Source of the DNA: Clostridiaceae bacterium
Lineage (GTDB): Bacteria > Bacillota > Clostridia > Lachnospirales > Lachnospiraceae
DNA: 7,538 nucleotides
Assembly (NCBI GenBank): GCA_902362865.1
Contig: CABIYE010000010.1
Coordinates: 38,110 to 45,647 of the forward strand
Direction: 5' to 3'
How positions within the stretch are numbered: the stretch's first letter is position 1; every line of letters starts with the position of its first letter. The position numbers and the translations under genes are program-made. Shown here piece by piece: positions 1 to 5,886 of this stretch. Below the pieces are notes generated by a model, which was not told the origin of the DNA, did no database searches, and was given only the letters and a program-made list of their open reading frames with translations.

Positions 1-1377
1 GCACGCCAGTTCCGCAACCTTCCCTTTCTGCCTCAGTTCCCCATTGACCCCATGCTTTACTACGGGCACGCCGAACATCTGTGATGCCGATGCGCAGTAT
101 ATGTCCTCCCCATTACGGAAAGCATCCAGCCGCCACTGCTCCCCGGCCAGCCATGCCAGCACCCTCGCCTCAATGGCGGAAAAGTCAGCAACAATAAACT
201 CGTACCCCTCCTTCGGAACCAGCATCGTCCGGATCAACTGCGAAAGAATATCGGGTGCATTCCCATAGATGGATTCCAAAAGTTCAAACTCCCCCATTTT
301 TACAAGCTCCCTGGCTTCATCCAGTGTGCTGATCTCATTTCTCACAAGATTCTGCAGCTGGATCAGACGGCCAGCCCACCGGTTTGTCTTTGCGGCCCCA
401 TTGAACTGGAACAGCCCCCTTGCCCTTCCGTCCTCACAGACGCACCGCTGTGCAGCCTGGTACTTTTTCACACTGGACTTTGCCATCTGGAGCCGGAGTT
501 TCAGCATATCCAGCGCCTCCTGGTCGCAGCCATTCTTATCAAGGTCTGTGATCATTGCCGCCACATCCTTTTTCCCAAGGCTCTCCACCGGAATCCCCCG
601 TCCCTCAAGCCAGTTCTTCAGCTGTGAGACGCTGTTCGGGTTCTCAAGGCCGGTCAGCTCATATGCCCTTTTGCCCATTTCATCCGACAGAATCAGGTCA
701 CAGGCAATTGCCATCTCCACCAGTTCCGTATCAATCTGCACTCCCCGGTCATTGATCCTCTGGTCCATATGGTAATAGTCCCACTCCTGATCCGGCATCG
801 GGAATGCCTCCAGCCGTTTTCGGATGTCACGCTCCGTCCGTACATCCTGCAGGCAGTAATCCTTAAACTTCTGCCATCCTTCCGGATCATGCTCCGGCAG
901 GTTCCTTGTCCTGCCGCCGTTGGCCTTAGTCGGCTTACATGGGACGGAAAAATATTTGATCAGGTTCTCTCCTGCCCTGTCCTTCTGCTGTCCGGTCTTT
1001 AATACCTTTGCCGCATTCTTCAGCGCCAGCGGCAACGAAAGAGAGGCGGCGTGTACCATGGAACACCTCCAGGAATCCGGGTCCAGTACCCGCCCAAGGT
1101 AATGCCCGATACAGGTCCGTTCAAACTGTGCGTTCCATGCAGCTTTGATGATATCCGGATCATCAACGGCATCCAGGACTTCCTGCGGGATGCTTTCCCC
1201 GCAGGCCATATCCACAATTTTTACCTCTTCATCATCAAAAGCGTAAGCAAACAGAAGGATATGGAAATCACCCTCCACATATTTGTAGACGCCACATTTG
1301 GTGAGGTCTACATTAGAAAATGTTTCTATATCGATCCCAAGTACCTTTGGCTTTTCCCCCGATGTTCTTTCACTCAT
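1..1377 (-). CDS. Phage family A DNA polymerase with 3'-5' exonuclease domain (C-terminus beyond left edge)
   Basis: Template-directed DNA synthesis with proofreading, probably the phage replicative polymerase. The frame is open for 459 codons from ATG at 1377 to the edge, and the stop is not in the window. An ideal ribosome site, GGAGGT at 1389-1384, lies 6 nt before the ATG. Exonuclease motifs: Exo I D16-I-E18-T, Exo II N82-A-Q-F-E86 (Glu where E. coli Pol I has Asp; I recall this as common in this phage subfamily), Exo III Y174-xxx-D178. Polymerase motifs: a T331-N-R333 template/primer-contact segment and motif A at about 395-413, with D398-F-S-A-I-E403-A-R, where D398 is a metal ligand. 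The window ends just inside motif B (O-helix), at R449-xxx-K453. Motif C and the rest of the palm and fingers lie outside. It is the last gene of the visible cluster, after the ssDNA-binding protein, and a terminator-like hairpin precedes it. The family call is secure; completeness cannot be judged. Confidence 0.95.
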   Translation of the reverse strand, partial: MSERTSGEKPKVLGIDIETFSNVDLTKCGVYKYVEGDFHILLFAYAFDDEEVKIVDMACGESIPQEVLDAVDDPDIIKAAWNAQFERTCIGHYLGRVLDPDSWRCSMVHAASLSLPLALKNAAKVLKTGQQKDRAGENLIKYFSVPCKPTKANGGRTRNLPEHDPEGWQKFKDYCLQDVRTERDIRKRLEAFPMPDQEWDYYHMDQRINDRGVQIDTELVEMAIACDLILSDEMGKRAYELTGLENPNSVSQLKNWLEGRGIPVESLGKKDVAAMITDLDKNGCDQEALDMLKLRLQMAKSSVKKYQAAQRCVCEDGRARGLFQFNGAAKTNRWAGRLIQLQNLVRNEISTLDEARELVKMGEFELLESIYGNAPDILSQLIRTMLVPKEGYEFIVADFSAIEARVLAWLAGEQWRLDAFRNGEDIYCASASQMFGVPVVKHGVNGELRQKGKVAELAC

Positions 1378-1398
1378 TCAATCACCTCCGCCGCATGT

Positions 1399-1431
1399 AA
1401 AAAGGGAGGGAAGGATTCCTCCCGCCCTCCC
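1399..1431 (-). terminator. Intrinsic-terminator-like hairpin between the ssDNA-binding protein and polymerase genes
   Basis: In the minus-strand RNA, GGGAGGG (1431-1425) pairs with CCCTCCC (1410-1404) as a 7-bp G/C-rich stem, followed directly by five U (1403-1399). The loop can pair further in other registers (for example 1423-1418 with 1409-1404). It lies 28 nt after the stop of the ssDNA-binding gene and only about 10 nt before the ribosome site of the polymerase. The short U tract suggests partial rather than complete termination, which would lower polymerase output relative to the ssDNA-binding protein. That role is inference. Confidence 0.7.
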
Positions 1432-1458
1432 ATGTGTCCCATCTGTCTCATCAAAGGG

Positions 1459-2040
1459 TCAGCTCAAGTAATCCGGCGTGTCATCCCCAAGGACATCCCC
1501 ACCGTCATCCTCCAAAGCATCAAAGTCCGCATCCGCTGAAGCCTTCCCTGACAGGCGTTCCCCATCTTTCACAAACTGGATATTCCCAAGCCCCGCCGCA
1601 ACGCCACGGTTTCCGTTCGCATTGAATGCGTAGAAATTTACGGATACGTTGCAGTAACAGCCGGAATACACCATCATCGGGTCTGTGACCGGCTGCACCC
1701 TGCGGTCAACCACCTGCGGGGCATCCTTGCTGGTGGCATTGAGGAAATAGCAGTCCTGATAATTCTCATCATCCGAGCGGTCGATATCACCGTCACGGAG
1801 CGGAAGTTTCAGGTTCGGCGGGATCTTGCCGCTCCATTTGCGGGTCTTCCCGTCCTCCTTCGCCGCCTCCACAGCTTTCTGGATCTTAGCGATGGTCTTT
1901 TTATCCGACTTTGGAATCACGCAGGATACGGAATACTTTTCTTCCCCTCCATTAATTGATTTCGCTTCCCAGATGTTCGCAAAGGAAATGCGGCACGGGA
2001 TGATCACTTTTGTTGCGCTGAAATTCTTCTGGTTTGCCAT
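1459..2040 (-). CDS. Enc34-type phage single-stranded DNA-binding protein (DUF2815)
   Basis: A protein of 193 aa that probably coats single-stranded DNA at the phage replication fork. The N-terminal part, from K11-V-I-I-P through the W-E-A-K and E-K-Y-S-V-S-C-V-I-P-K-S-D-K segments at about 24-49, is the characteristic start of the DUF2815 family, later recognised as the phage Enc34 ssDNA-binding fold. The middle has the family-like Y-S-G-C-Y-C-N-V-S-V-N-F-Y-A-F segment. The last 25-30 residues are rich in Asp/Glu and Gly, as in many single-stranded DNA-binding proteins whose acidic tails bind partner enzymes. GGAGGG lies 8 nt before the ATG at 2040. The 111-nt gap to the upstream nuclease gene holds no supported gene. 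A DUF2800 - ssDNA-binding protein - polymerase order is common in clostridial prophages (recalled, not searched). Confidence 0.9.
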   Translation of the reverse strand: MANQKNFSATKVIIPCRISFANIWEAKSINGGEEKYSVSCVIPKSDKKTIAKIQKAVEAAKEDGKTRKWSGKIPPNLKLPLRDGDIDRSDDENYQDCYFLNATSKDAPQVVDRRVQPVTDPMMVYSGCYCNVSVNFYAFNANGNRGVAAGLGNIQFVKDGERLSGKASADADFDALEDDGGDVLGDDTPDYLS

Positions 2041-2151
2041 AAATGTTTCCCTCCATAATCATTTTTTCTGCTATAAAAGGACGTACAGGACCGGCGAATA
2101 AATATGCGCCCCGGATAATTTGTGTGTCTTTGGTGTGCGGACTGGAACCCA

Positions 2152-3447
2152 CTATTCCAATGCCTCAAATTCATCCCCGGCACTGCTTACGTCCACTGCC
2201 GGCCTTGGGTCGCTCTCCGGGACAAGCGCCAGCTTTCCGGGAGGCTTGGCCACATACTTTCCAAGGATCTGTGCAAACTTCTTTCTGCCCATCATCTTCT
2301 CAAACTCCGTAAGGGTCAGAAGCTCCTGCTTATAGATATCCGTATAACCCTGTTCCTCCGCGGCTTTTATGACTGCTTTTGTGTCAGTAAATACCCGCTT
2401 GGTCCTGCCTTCCACCACTTTATAACCGTCCACCGCCACACCATGGTTGATCGCCTCCCCGGATATAAAAGCAAAAACAGACTCTATCCAGGACGAGATA
2501 CGGTTCAGGGTTGGCAGGACCGCTACCAGTTCCGGGAAACTCACCAGCCCCGGCGCTTTAAATACGGGTGCGGATTCATCCGGATTATAAGGTGCTGTGA
2601 CATCTGTTTCTTCTGCTGTATCAGCCAGGATGCCGTCATCCAGATCGAGAAACTCTTCCCTGGCAAGCGATAACGCCGCGTCCATACAAGCCCTGCAGAC
2701 ATGTTTTGCCCTGCAGTAATGGCACCATTCTCCTGGATTCTGTTCTCCTTTTCCCTCAAAAGCCATTTTCGCAACGGGTTTCAGCTCTTCGCCCCATGCC
2801 AGCAGTTCTTCTTTGCTGCAAGTGAATGTGGAGATATTTTCTATCCTCGGCTGCACAATCGTCATGGAAACTTCCTCTACATCAAAGACATAGTCATAAG
2901 CATTTAATGCCCCGCAGCCATACAGCATCAGCTGGCTGTTCCTTTCCGCATCCACATGATGATAGCCGTTCTTGTAATCAATAACGTGCAGTTTACCTTC
3001 CGCGGCAATCAGGCAGTCCCCTGTACCGAATCCTTCCGGCACGATATTAGAGAAGTCAAGCCGCTCCTCCACCAGGACCATAGGGTTCAGCCCCTCCCGT
3101 TTCAATTTTTCAACCTGCTCCATGACAAACTGCCTGTAAATTTCCGCATATCCCAGAACTTCTTCCGTATAGAAATCTGACTGCGGCATCTGGACACGCT
3201 CGTGGAGATCCTTTCTGACAAGGTACTCACAATACTCGTGTACCGCTGTCCCCTCCTCAGCATAGACGGATGATGCATTTGGGAACTGGTCTTCCAGCCG
3301 GGCGGATGGTGTGCAGTGCCTCCATCGCTCTGAACCGGATGCTGTGAGCAGGGCATGTTTCCGCGATGCATGGTCCAGCACGGGGCCGTCCCACCTGTGT
3401 CCTGCAAAGTCCTGAGCCCTGACTGGTTTTACTTCTTTCTTACTCAT
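2152..3447 (-). CDS. DUF2800 phage protein, PD-(D/E)XK nuclease related to Cas4/RecB
   Basis: A protein of 431 aa, probably a DNA exonuclease or recombination nuclease for phage DNA. The RecB/Cas4-type core is readable: G-T-A-V-H70 (motif with the metal-binding His), G-x-G-D144, then D157-Y-K159 as the D-x-K catalytic pair, and Q172-L-M-L-Y176 as the Q-x-x-x-Y motif. A Cys at 45 (W-R-H-C) and a later cluster C242-x2-C245-x5-C251-x2-C254 resemble the four-Cys iron-sulfur site of Cas4/AddB proteins. The C-terminal third, from about 290, is a separate region that could bind DNA or a partner. The ATG at 3447 overlaps the stop of the upstream AP2 fragment as ATGA, which indicates former translational coupling. 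Its own GGAGGG is 12 nt away, rather far. Family call is confident; nuclease activity is inferred from motifs. Confidence 0.88.
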   Translation of the reverse strand: MSKKEVKPVRAQDFAGHRWDGPVLDHASRKHALLTASGSERWRHCTPSARLEDQFPNASSVYAEEGTAVHEYCEYLVRKDLHERVQMPQSDFYTEEVLGYAEIYRQFVMEQVEKLKREGLNPMVLVEERLDFSNIVPEGFGTGDCLIAAEGKLHVIDYKNGYHHVDAERNSQLMLYGCGALNAYDYVFDVEEVSMTIVQPRIENISTFTCSKEELLAWGEELKPVAKMAFEGKGEQNPGEWCHYCRAKHVCRACMDAALSLAREEFLDLDDGILADTAEETDVTAPYNPDESAPVFKAPGLVSFPELVAVLPTLNRISSWIESVFAFISGEAINHGVAVDGYKVVEGRTKRVFTDTKAVIKAAEEQGYTDIYKQELLTLTEFEKMMGRKKFAQILGKYVAKPPGKLALVPESDPRPAVDVSSAGDEFEALE

Positions 3448-3650
3448 ATTACATTTGGTCCCTCCCTGCCTGTGTATTCTTCATAAGCCCTGTTATATGC
3501 TCTTGCCGCGTCCTCTTGCGTGGTGAAATATCCGAGCGTTTTCCTCTTTCCATTTATGGTCAGTCTCGCTGTCCACTTTCCACATTTGTGCATCGTTACC
3601 CCACGGAATCTGGATCTTGAATTTTCAGGCTTTAAATGGCGTGGATGTAT
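3444..3650 (-). pseudogene. 3' remnant of the HNH/AP2 gene (second AP2 domain), cut off by the IS
   Basis: A frame without its own start encodes 68 residues ending N-V-I-stop (TGA at 3446-3444). It contains a clear AP2 DNA-binding domain: F-R-G-V-T, K-W-T-A-R-L, L-G-Y-F-T-T, then A-A-R-A-Y-N. This aligns position by position with the AP2 domain of the HNH gene across the IS (Y107-K-G-V, L-W-E-A-A-I, I-G-A-F, A-S-A-Y-N). With the IS and one ATT repeat removed, the upstream frame (…I-I-V-N176) reads directly into I-H-P-R-H-L-K and on through this domain, giving a 244-aa HNH-AP2-AP2 protein. The stop overlaps the DUF2800 ATG by ATGA. With no start or ribosome site of its own, this fragment is probably not made. 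Confidence 0.85.
3445..3467 (-). promoter_or_regulatory. Ribosome site with ATG-TAA start-stop element before the DUF2800 start
   Basis: In minus-strand sense, AGGGAGGG (3467-3460) is followed 5 nt later by ATG TAA (3454-3449), then one base, then the DUF2800 ATG (3447-3445). The spacing suits the two-codon start-stop frame better than the gene start, which is 12 nt away. Ribosomes may load at the start-stop and re-initiate. It is equally possible that this is an accidental ATG within the upstream gene's last codons. Confidence 0.35.
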
Positions 3651-3653
3651 ATT
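3651..3653. repeat. Left copy of probable 3-bp target-site duplication (ATT)
   Basis: ATT lies directly left of the element if the left end is taken at 3654, and matches 4863-4865 on the right. Collapsing the two copies restores the interrupted frame. A 3-bp duplication fits the IS3 family. Three letters alone are weak evidence; the restored reading frame is consistent with the assignment but does not prove these boundaries. Confidence 0.55.
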
Positions 3654-3656
3654 AAA

Positions 3657-3669
3657 AAAGTGGACAAGT
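3657..3669 (+). repeat. Left terminal inverted repeat of the IS (IRL)
   Basis: AAAGTGGACAAGT is the perfect 13-bp reverse complement of 4850-4862. In IS3-family elements this end is bound by the OrfAB transposase. Confidence 0.9.
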
Positions 3670-3673
3670 GAAG

Positions 3674-3679
3674 TATAAT
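3674..3679 (+). promoter_or_regulatory. Probable -10 box of the transposase promoter
   Basis: TATAAT is a perfect -10 hexamer, 27 nt before the orfA ATG. The best -35 is poor: TTAAAA at 3652-3657 with a 16-nt spacer, partly made of flanking DNA. IS3-family elements often have a weak resident promoter that becomes strong when the ends join in the circular intermediate; whether that applies here is inference. Confidence 0.45.
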
Positions 3680-3706
3680 AATAGACAAACCAAAAGGAGT
3701 GATCGC

Positions 3707-3994
3707 ATGTCTACCAAAAAGCAAAACAAGTACACGCCAGAATTCAAACAAACCATCGTTAACCTTTATCATTCAGGAAAGACCTACGCTCAAATCAAAG
3801 CAGAATATGGAGTTTCTTCTAATGCCCTGACAAATTGGCTGCGTCAATATTCCGAAGTGAAACTGGATGACAATACAGTCGTAACTGCTCAGCAGATCAA
3901 AGAACTTCAAAAACGGAATGCGCAGCTTGAGGAGGAAAACCTTATATTAAAAAAAGCCATTGCAATATTCATGCCACACTCAGGCAACGATTGA
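3707..3994 (+). CDS. IS3-family OrfA (helix-turn-helix and leucine zipper)
   Basis: A protein of 95 aa. It is the DNA-binding N-terminal part of the transposase and, when made alone, usually a regulator of transposition. Residues about 7-45 (Y-T-P-E-F-K-Q through N-W-L-R-Q-Y) form the helix-turn-helix typical of IS3 OrfA (K-T-Y-A-Q-I-K-A-E-Y-G-V-S). Residues about 60-83 form a coiled coil of leucine-zipper type (I-K-E-L-Q-K-R-N-A-Q-L-E-E-E-N-L-I-L-K-K). The ATG at 3707 is chosen over the upstream GTG at 3668 because AAGGAG (3694-3699) sits 7 nt before it and the GTG lies within the inverted repeat. The frame ends at TGA 3992-3994 after passing the A7 slippery run. Confidence 0.92.
   Translation: MSTKKQNKYTPEFKQTIVNLYHSGKTYAQIKAEYGVSSNALTNWLRQYSEVKLDDNTVVTAQQIKELQKRNAQLEEENLILKKAIAIFMPHSGND
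3930..3956 (+). promoter_or_regulatory. Programmed -1 ribosomal frameshift site of the IS (A7G slippery run with SD-like stimulator)
   Basis: Seven A (3949-3955) are followed by G. In the orfA frame this reads TTA AAA AAA GCC, a typical A-AAA-AAA slip site. After a -1 slip, reading continues as AGC CAT TGC… straight into orfB without a stop, giving a fused transposase of about 379 aa. AGGAGG at 3930-3935 lies 13 nt upstream of the run, matching the 10-14 nt spacing of the internal Shine-Dalgarno stimulator known from dnaX. No convincing downstream hairpin was seen. Confidence 0.8.
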
Positions 3995-4845
3995 TCGCTA
4001 TCCGTGCTCTGTCTCATCAACATTCAATTTCTACTCTCTGCCGTGTTCTGAAGGTTAATCGCAGTACATATTACAAATTTCTGAACCATAGACCTTCTGC
4101 TAGAGAAATAGAAAATACCGAGATCCGATCTCGTATCCTTGAAATCTATGCTGCTTCGGATAAGAGATTAGGTGCGCATAAAATCCAAATCTGTCTTCAG
4201 CGTGATTATTGCATCCATATCAGTGTCGGTCGAGTGTACCGACTCATGAAAACCATGAATCTCCCTAAAATGAGCACTATAAAGCCTCCTCGCCCTCGTC
4301 ATTTCTCTCAGAATATTGCCTGCGAAAATATTCTCGCTCAGAATTTCGATCAGCCAGAACCAAATCTCGTTTGGGTGAGTGATTTTACTTACCTTCGTGT
4401 TGCCGGAAGATTTTACTATCTATGTGTAATTCTCGACCTGTTTTCCCGCAAAGTCATTGCTTATCGCGTTTCCCCAAAAATGGATCGCTTTCTGGCAATT
4501 GATACCCTTCGTGATGCTGTTGCTGCCAGAAATCCTTCTCCTGGTCTCATTTTTCATTCTGACCGTGGCTCACAGTTTACCTCTGATGATTTTCGAAGGG
4601 TTCTGGATGAATTTCATTTCGTCCAGTCATTTTCTGCAAAGGGGCATCCCTACGATAACGCCGTTGTCGAATGCTTCTTCAAATATCTTAAGAAGGAAGA
4701 AACCGACAGACGTTCTTATCAATCTCTCGATCAATTGAAACGAAGTCTTTTTTCTTACATCAATGGCTTCTACAATTCTCTCAGACCGCATTCTCATAAT
4801 CGCGACTTGTCTCCCATTCAAAGAGAAAACTTATTTTTTTCCTAA
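3991..4845 (+). CDS. IS3-family OrfB, DDE transposase catalytic part (rve integrase core)
   Basis: The catalytic half of the transposase, which cuts and joins the IS ends. It is listed from TTG 3991 (284 aa) but is probably made only as the OrfAB frameshift fusion: the TTG overlaps the orfA stop and has no good ribosome site. Residues about 12-90 are the HTH_21-type region (S-T-L-C-R-V-L-K-V-N-R-S-T-Y-Y and D-K-R-L-G-A-H-K-I). The integrase core follows: W-V-S-D131-F-T-Y-L, H-S-D191-R-G-S-Q-F, and Y-D-N-A-V-V-E227. The triad spacing, 59 residues between the two Asp and 35 between Asp and Glu, is canonical for IS3. The C-terminal Y-N-x-x-R-P-H motif is also present. No stop or frameshift disrupts it, so it looks functional. 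Confidence 0.94.
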   Translation: MIAIRALSHQHSISTLCRVLKVNRSTYYKFLNHRPSAREIENTEIRSRILEIYAASDKRLGAHKIQICLQRDYCIHISVGRVYRLMKTMNLPKMSTIKPPRPRHFSQNIACENILAQNFDQPEPNLVWVSDFTYLRVAGRFYYLCVILDLFSRKVIAYRVSPKMDRFLAIDTLRDAVAARNPSPGLIFHSDRGSQFTSDDFRRVLDEFHFVQSFSAKGHPYDNAVVECFFKYLKKEETDRRSYQSLDQLKRSLFSYINGFYNSLRPHSHNRDLSPIQRENLFFS

Positions 4846-4847
4846 TT

Positions 4848-5390
4848 TTACTTGTCCACTTTATTGACTATAATCCAGCGCATTCTCTTATAATCCACCT
4901 CTTCTATATCATTAAGGGCTGCATATTCTCCCCACATCTTTCTGGCATAATCGTTATATGCGCTTGCAGCAGCGACCTCGTCGTTAAACGCACCGATTGC
5001 TGTCTGGATACCATCCTTCCTTATTGCCGCTTCCCACAGTTCCATCTTCTTATTCCAATGGACCCCTTTATACTGCGAGACTGAGTTTTTGAAAGAACCT
5101 CTGTTGGCACAGTTCTGTGAACGTGTTACCACTCTGAGATTACATTTACGGTTATCCAGCCTATCCCTATTGATATGGTCTATCTCCATTCCTGGCGGAC
5201 ACGGCATGATCAAATGGCTCATGTGTATGGCATCGTTCTTTTGAGTGGATGGATTATATTTAAAAGCCCGCGCATATCCGCTATGAAAACGCCATTTATA
5301 TCCACAGATTTTGGGGTAATCCACTGCGTCTATTAAGGCTGCCTTCCCACATGTCAGCGGAATTTGCATAGCAGCATCATTGCCATCCAC
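4848..5390 (-). CDS. HNH endonuclease with AP2 domain, 3'-truncated by the IS
   Basis: A protein of 180 aa, probably a free-standing homing-type endonuclease: the HNH part nicks or cuts DNA and AP2 gives site binding. Residues about 8-60 are the N-terminal region usual in HNH/AP2 phage proteins (I-P-L-T…A-L-I-D, Y-K-W). The HNH core follows: I-D71-H72-I-N, D-N80-R, N-L-R, then Q-N93 with N96. AP2 domain 1 spans about 107-155. Residues 177-180 and the stop come from the IS end, so the native frame continued into the fragment at 3650-3444, giving 244 aa with a second AP2 domain. The start is GTG at 5390, with GGGGAG 6 nt upstream; an internal ATG at residue 8 (5369) is possible but lacks a well-placed ribosome site. 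It begins 16 nt after the upstream gene's stop. The nuclease core is intact, but DNA specificity may be altered by loss of one AP2 domain. Confidence 0.88.
   Translation of the reverse strand: MDGNDAAMQIPLTCGKAALIDAVDYPKICGYKWRFHSGYARAFKYNPSTQKNDAIHMSHLIMPCPPGMEIDHINRDRLDNRKCNLRVVTRSQNCANRGSFKNSVSQYKGVHWNKKMELWEAAIRKDGIQTAIGAFNDEVAAASAYNDYARKMWGEYAALNDIEEVDYKRMRWIIVNKVDK
4850..4862 (+). repeat. Right terminal inverted repeat of the IS (IRR)
   Basis: ACTTGTCCACTTT is the exact reverse complement of 3657-3669. Read on the minus strand, it supplies the last four codons (Lys-Val-Asp-Lys) and the TAA of the truncated HNH gene. Confidence 0.9.
4863..4865. repeat. Right copy of probable 3-bp target-site duplication (ATT)
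   Basis: It directly follows the right inverted repeat and matches 3651-3653. On the minus strand it is the Asn176 codon (AAT) of the interrupted gene. Confidence 0.55.
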
Positions 5391-5406
5391 TCCGGTCTCC
5401 CCCCAT

Positions 5407-5886
5407 TTAAAGCTGGGAGATATCCGTCAGGAATGCCTCATACTTTTCAGCAGGAAGGCTGCTGACCTTGTCCACGCCGTAGGTCTTTAAAAGCTGCCCG
5501 ATCTTTTCGTTGTTGATGCGTTTCTGCTTGATCTTCGCTACAATGACCTTTGTGATGTCATCCACCGTAACAGCGGCCGGCGCTGCCTGTCCGGTATCGG
5601 AAGTCTCCACGGCTGCATCACTCTTGTTTTCGCTGCCAATCTCATCACTCCCTGTGCTTTCTACAATATCCGCTCCGTCAGTATCCCCCTGTCTGGTTTC
5701 TGCTTCATCTGTGGAACAGGAAACCTCTCCGGCCGCAGCTTTCAATTCCAGGGCAGCTTCTCCGGCCCCGATGCTGTCAAAGACCATTGCAATGCCCATG
5801 AAAGCGGCCTTCAGTCCCTGGCTGAGTTTTGACGCATCTACCGGAACCAGAATAGTTTTCAGTTTGTCATCTGTCTTCTTCGCCAT
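5407..5886 (-). CDS. Phage protein of unknown function with conserved-looking C-terminal segment
   Basis: A protein of 159 aa with no firm function. Residues 1-64 contain a helical, Ala/Leu-rich segment (L-K-A-A-F-M-G-I-A-M-V-F…A-A-L-E-L-K-A-A-A). Residues about 65-105 are a low-complexity Asp/Glu/Ser/Thr/Gly linker, likely disordered. The last 50 residues (from D-D-I-T-K-V-I-V-A-K-I-K-Q-K, through L-L-K-T-Y-G-V and L-P-A-E-K-Y-E-A-F-L) form a compact helical domain. I recall similar tails in phage proteins next to ssDNA-binding or recombination genes, some carrying the doubtful label 'rRNA biogenesis protein rrp5'. The ATG at 5886 is chosen over an upstream start at 5931 because AGGAGG lies 6 nt before it. 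It overlaps the preceding small gene by 20 nt, indicating one operon. A role as an accessory DNA-binding or replication protein is a guess from context. Confidence 0.75.
   Translation of the reverse strand: MAKKTDDKLKTILVPVDASKLSQGLKAAFMGIAMVFDSIGAGEAALELKAAAGEVSCSTDEAETRQGDTDGADIVESTGSDEIGSENKSDAAVETSDTGQAAPAAVTVDDITKVIVAKIKQKRINNEKIGQLLKTYGVDKVSSLPAEKYEAFLTDISQL

Larger units (their letters stand above)
3654..4862 (+). mobile_element. IS3-family insertion sequence, about 1.2 kb, complete
   Basis: The element carries orfA and orfB, a probable -1 frameshift site, 13-bp terminal inverted repeats and a 3-bp flanking repeat. It is visibly more A/T-rich than the phage genes and is the only plus-strand coding unit. 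The left boundary has a small ambiguity. The perfect inverted repeats start at 3657 and end at 4862, but an extra AAA (3654-3656) separates the left repeat from the ATT duplication. The true length is therefore 1206-1209 bp. The transposase frames are intact and the catalytic triad is complete, so the copy could still be active and the insertion may be recent. The 3-bp duplication and the ends with GTGGACAAGT are compatible with the IS150-like group; the exact IS name needs a database match. Confidence 0.93.

Noticed and set aside
269..775. Long plus-strand open frame opposite the polymerase
   Set aside because: It is the antisense shadow of a clear polymerase frame; its Ser/Pro/Cys-rich composition and missing ribosome site mark it as non-coding.
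2110..2150. tRNA-like 3' end (GGTTCCAGTCCGCACACCA on the minus strand)
   Set aside because: It resembles a T-arm plus acceptor end, but the stem does not pair properly and the upstream bases are DUF2800 coding sequence, so no cloverleaf or attachment site is supported.
2122..2673. 183-codon plus-strand open frame
   Set aside because: Antisense to the C-terminal part of the DUF2800 gene, with no domain features.
3668..3706. GTG at 3668 as orfA start
   Set aside because: It would begin inside the terminal inverted repeat, while ATG 3707 has a well-spaced AAGGAG.
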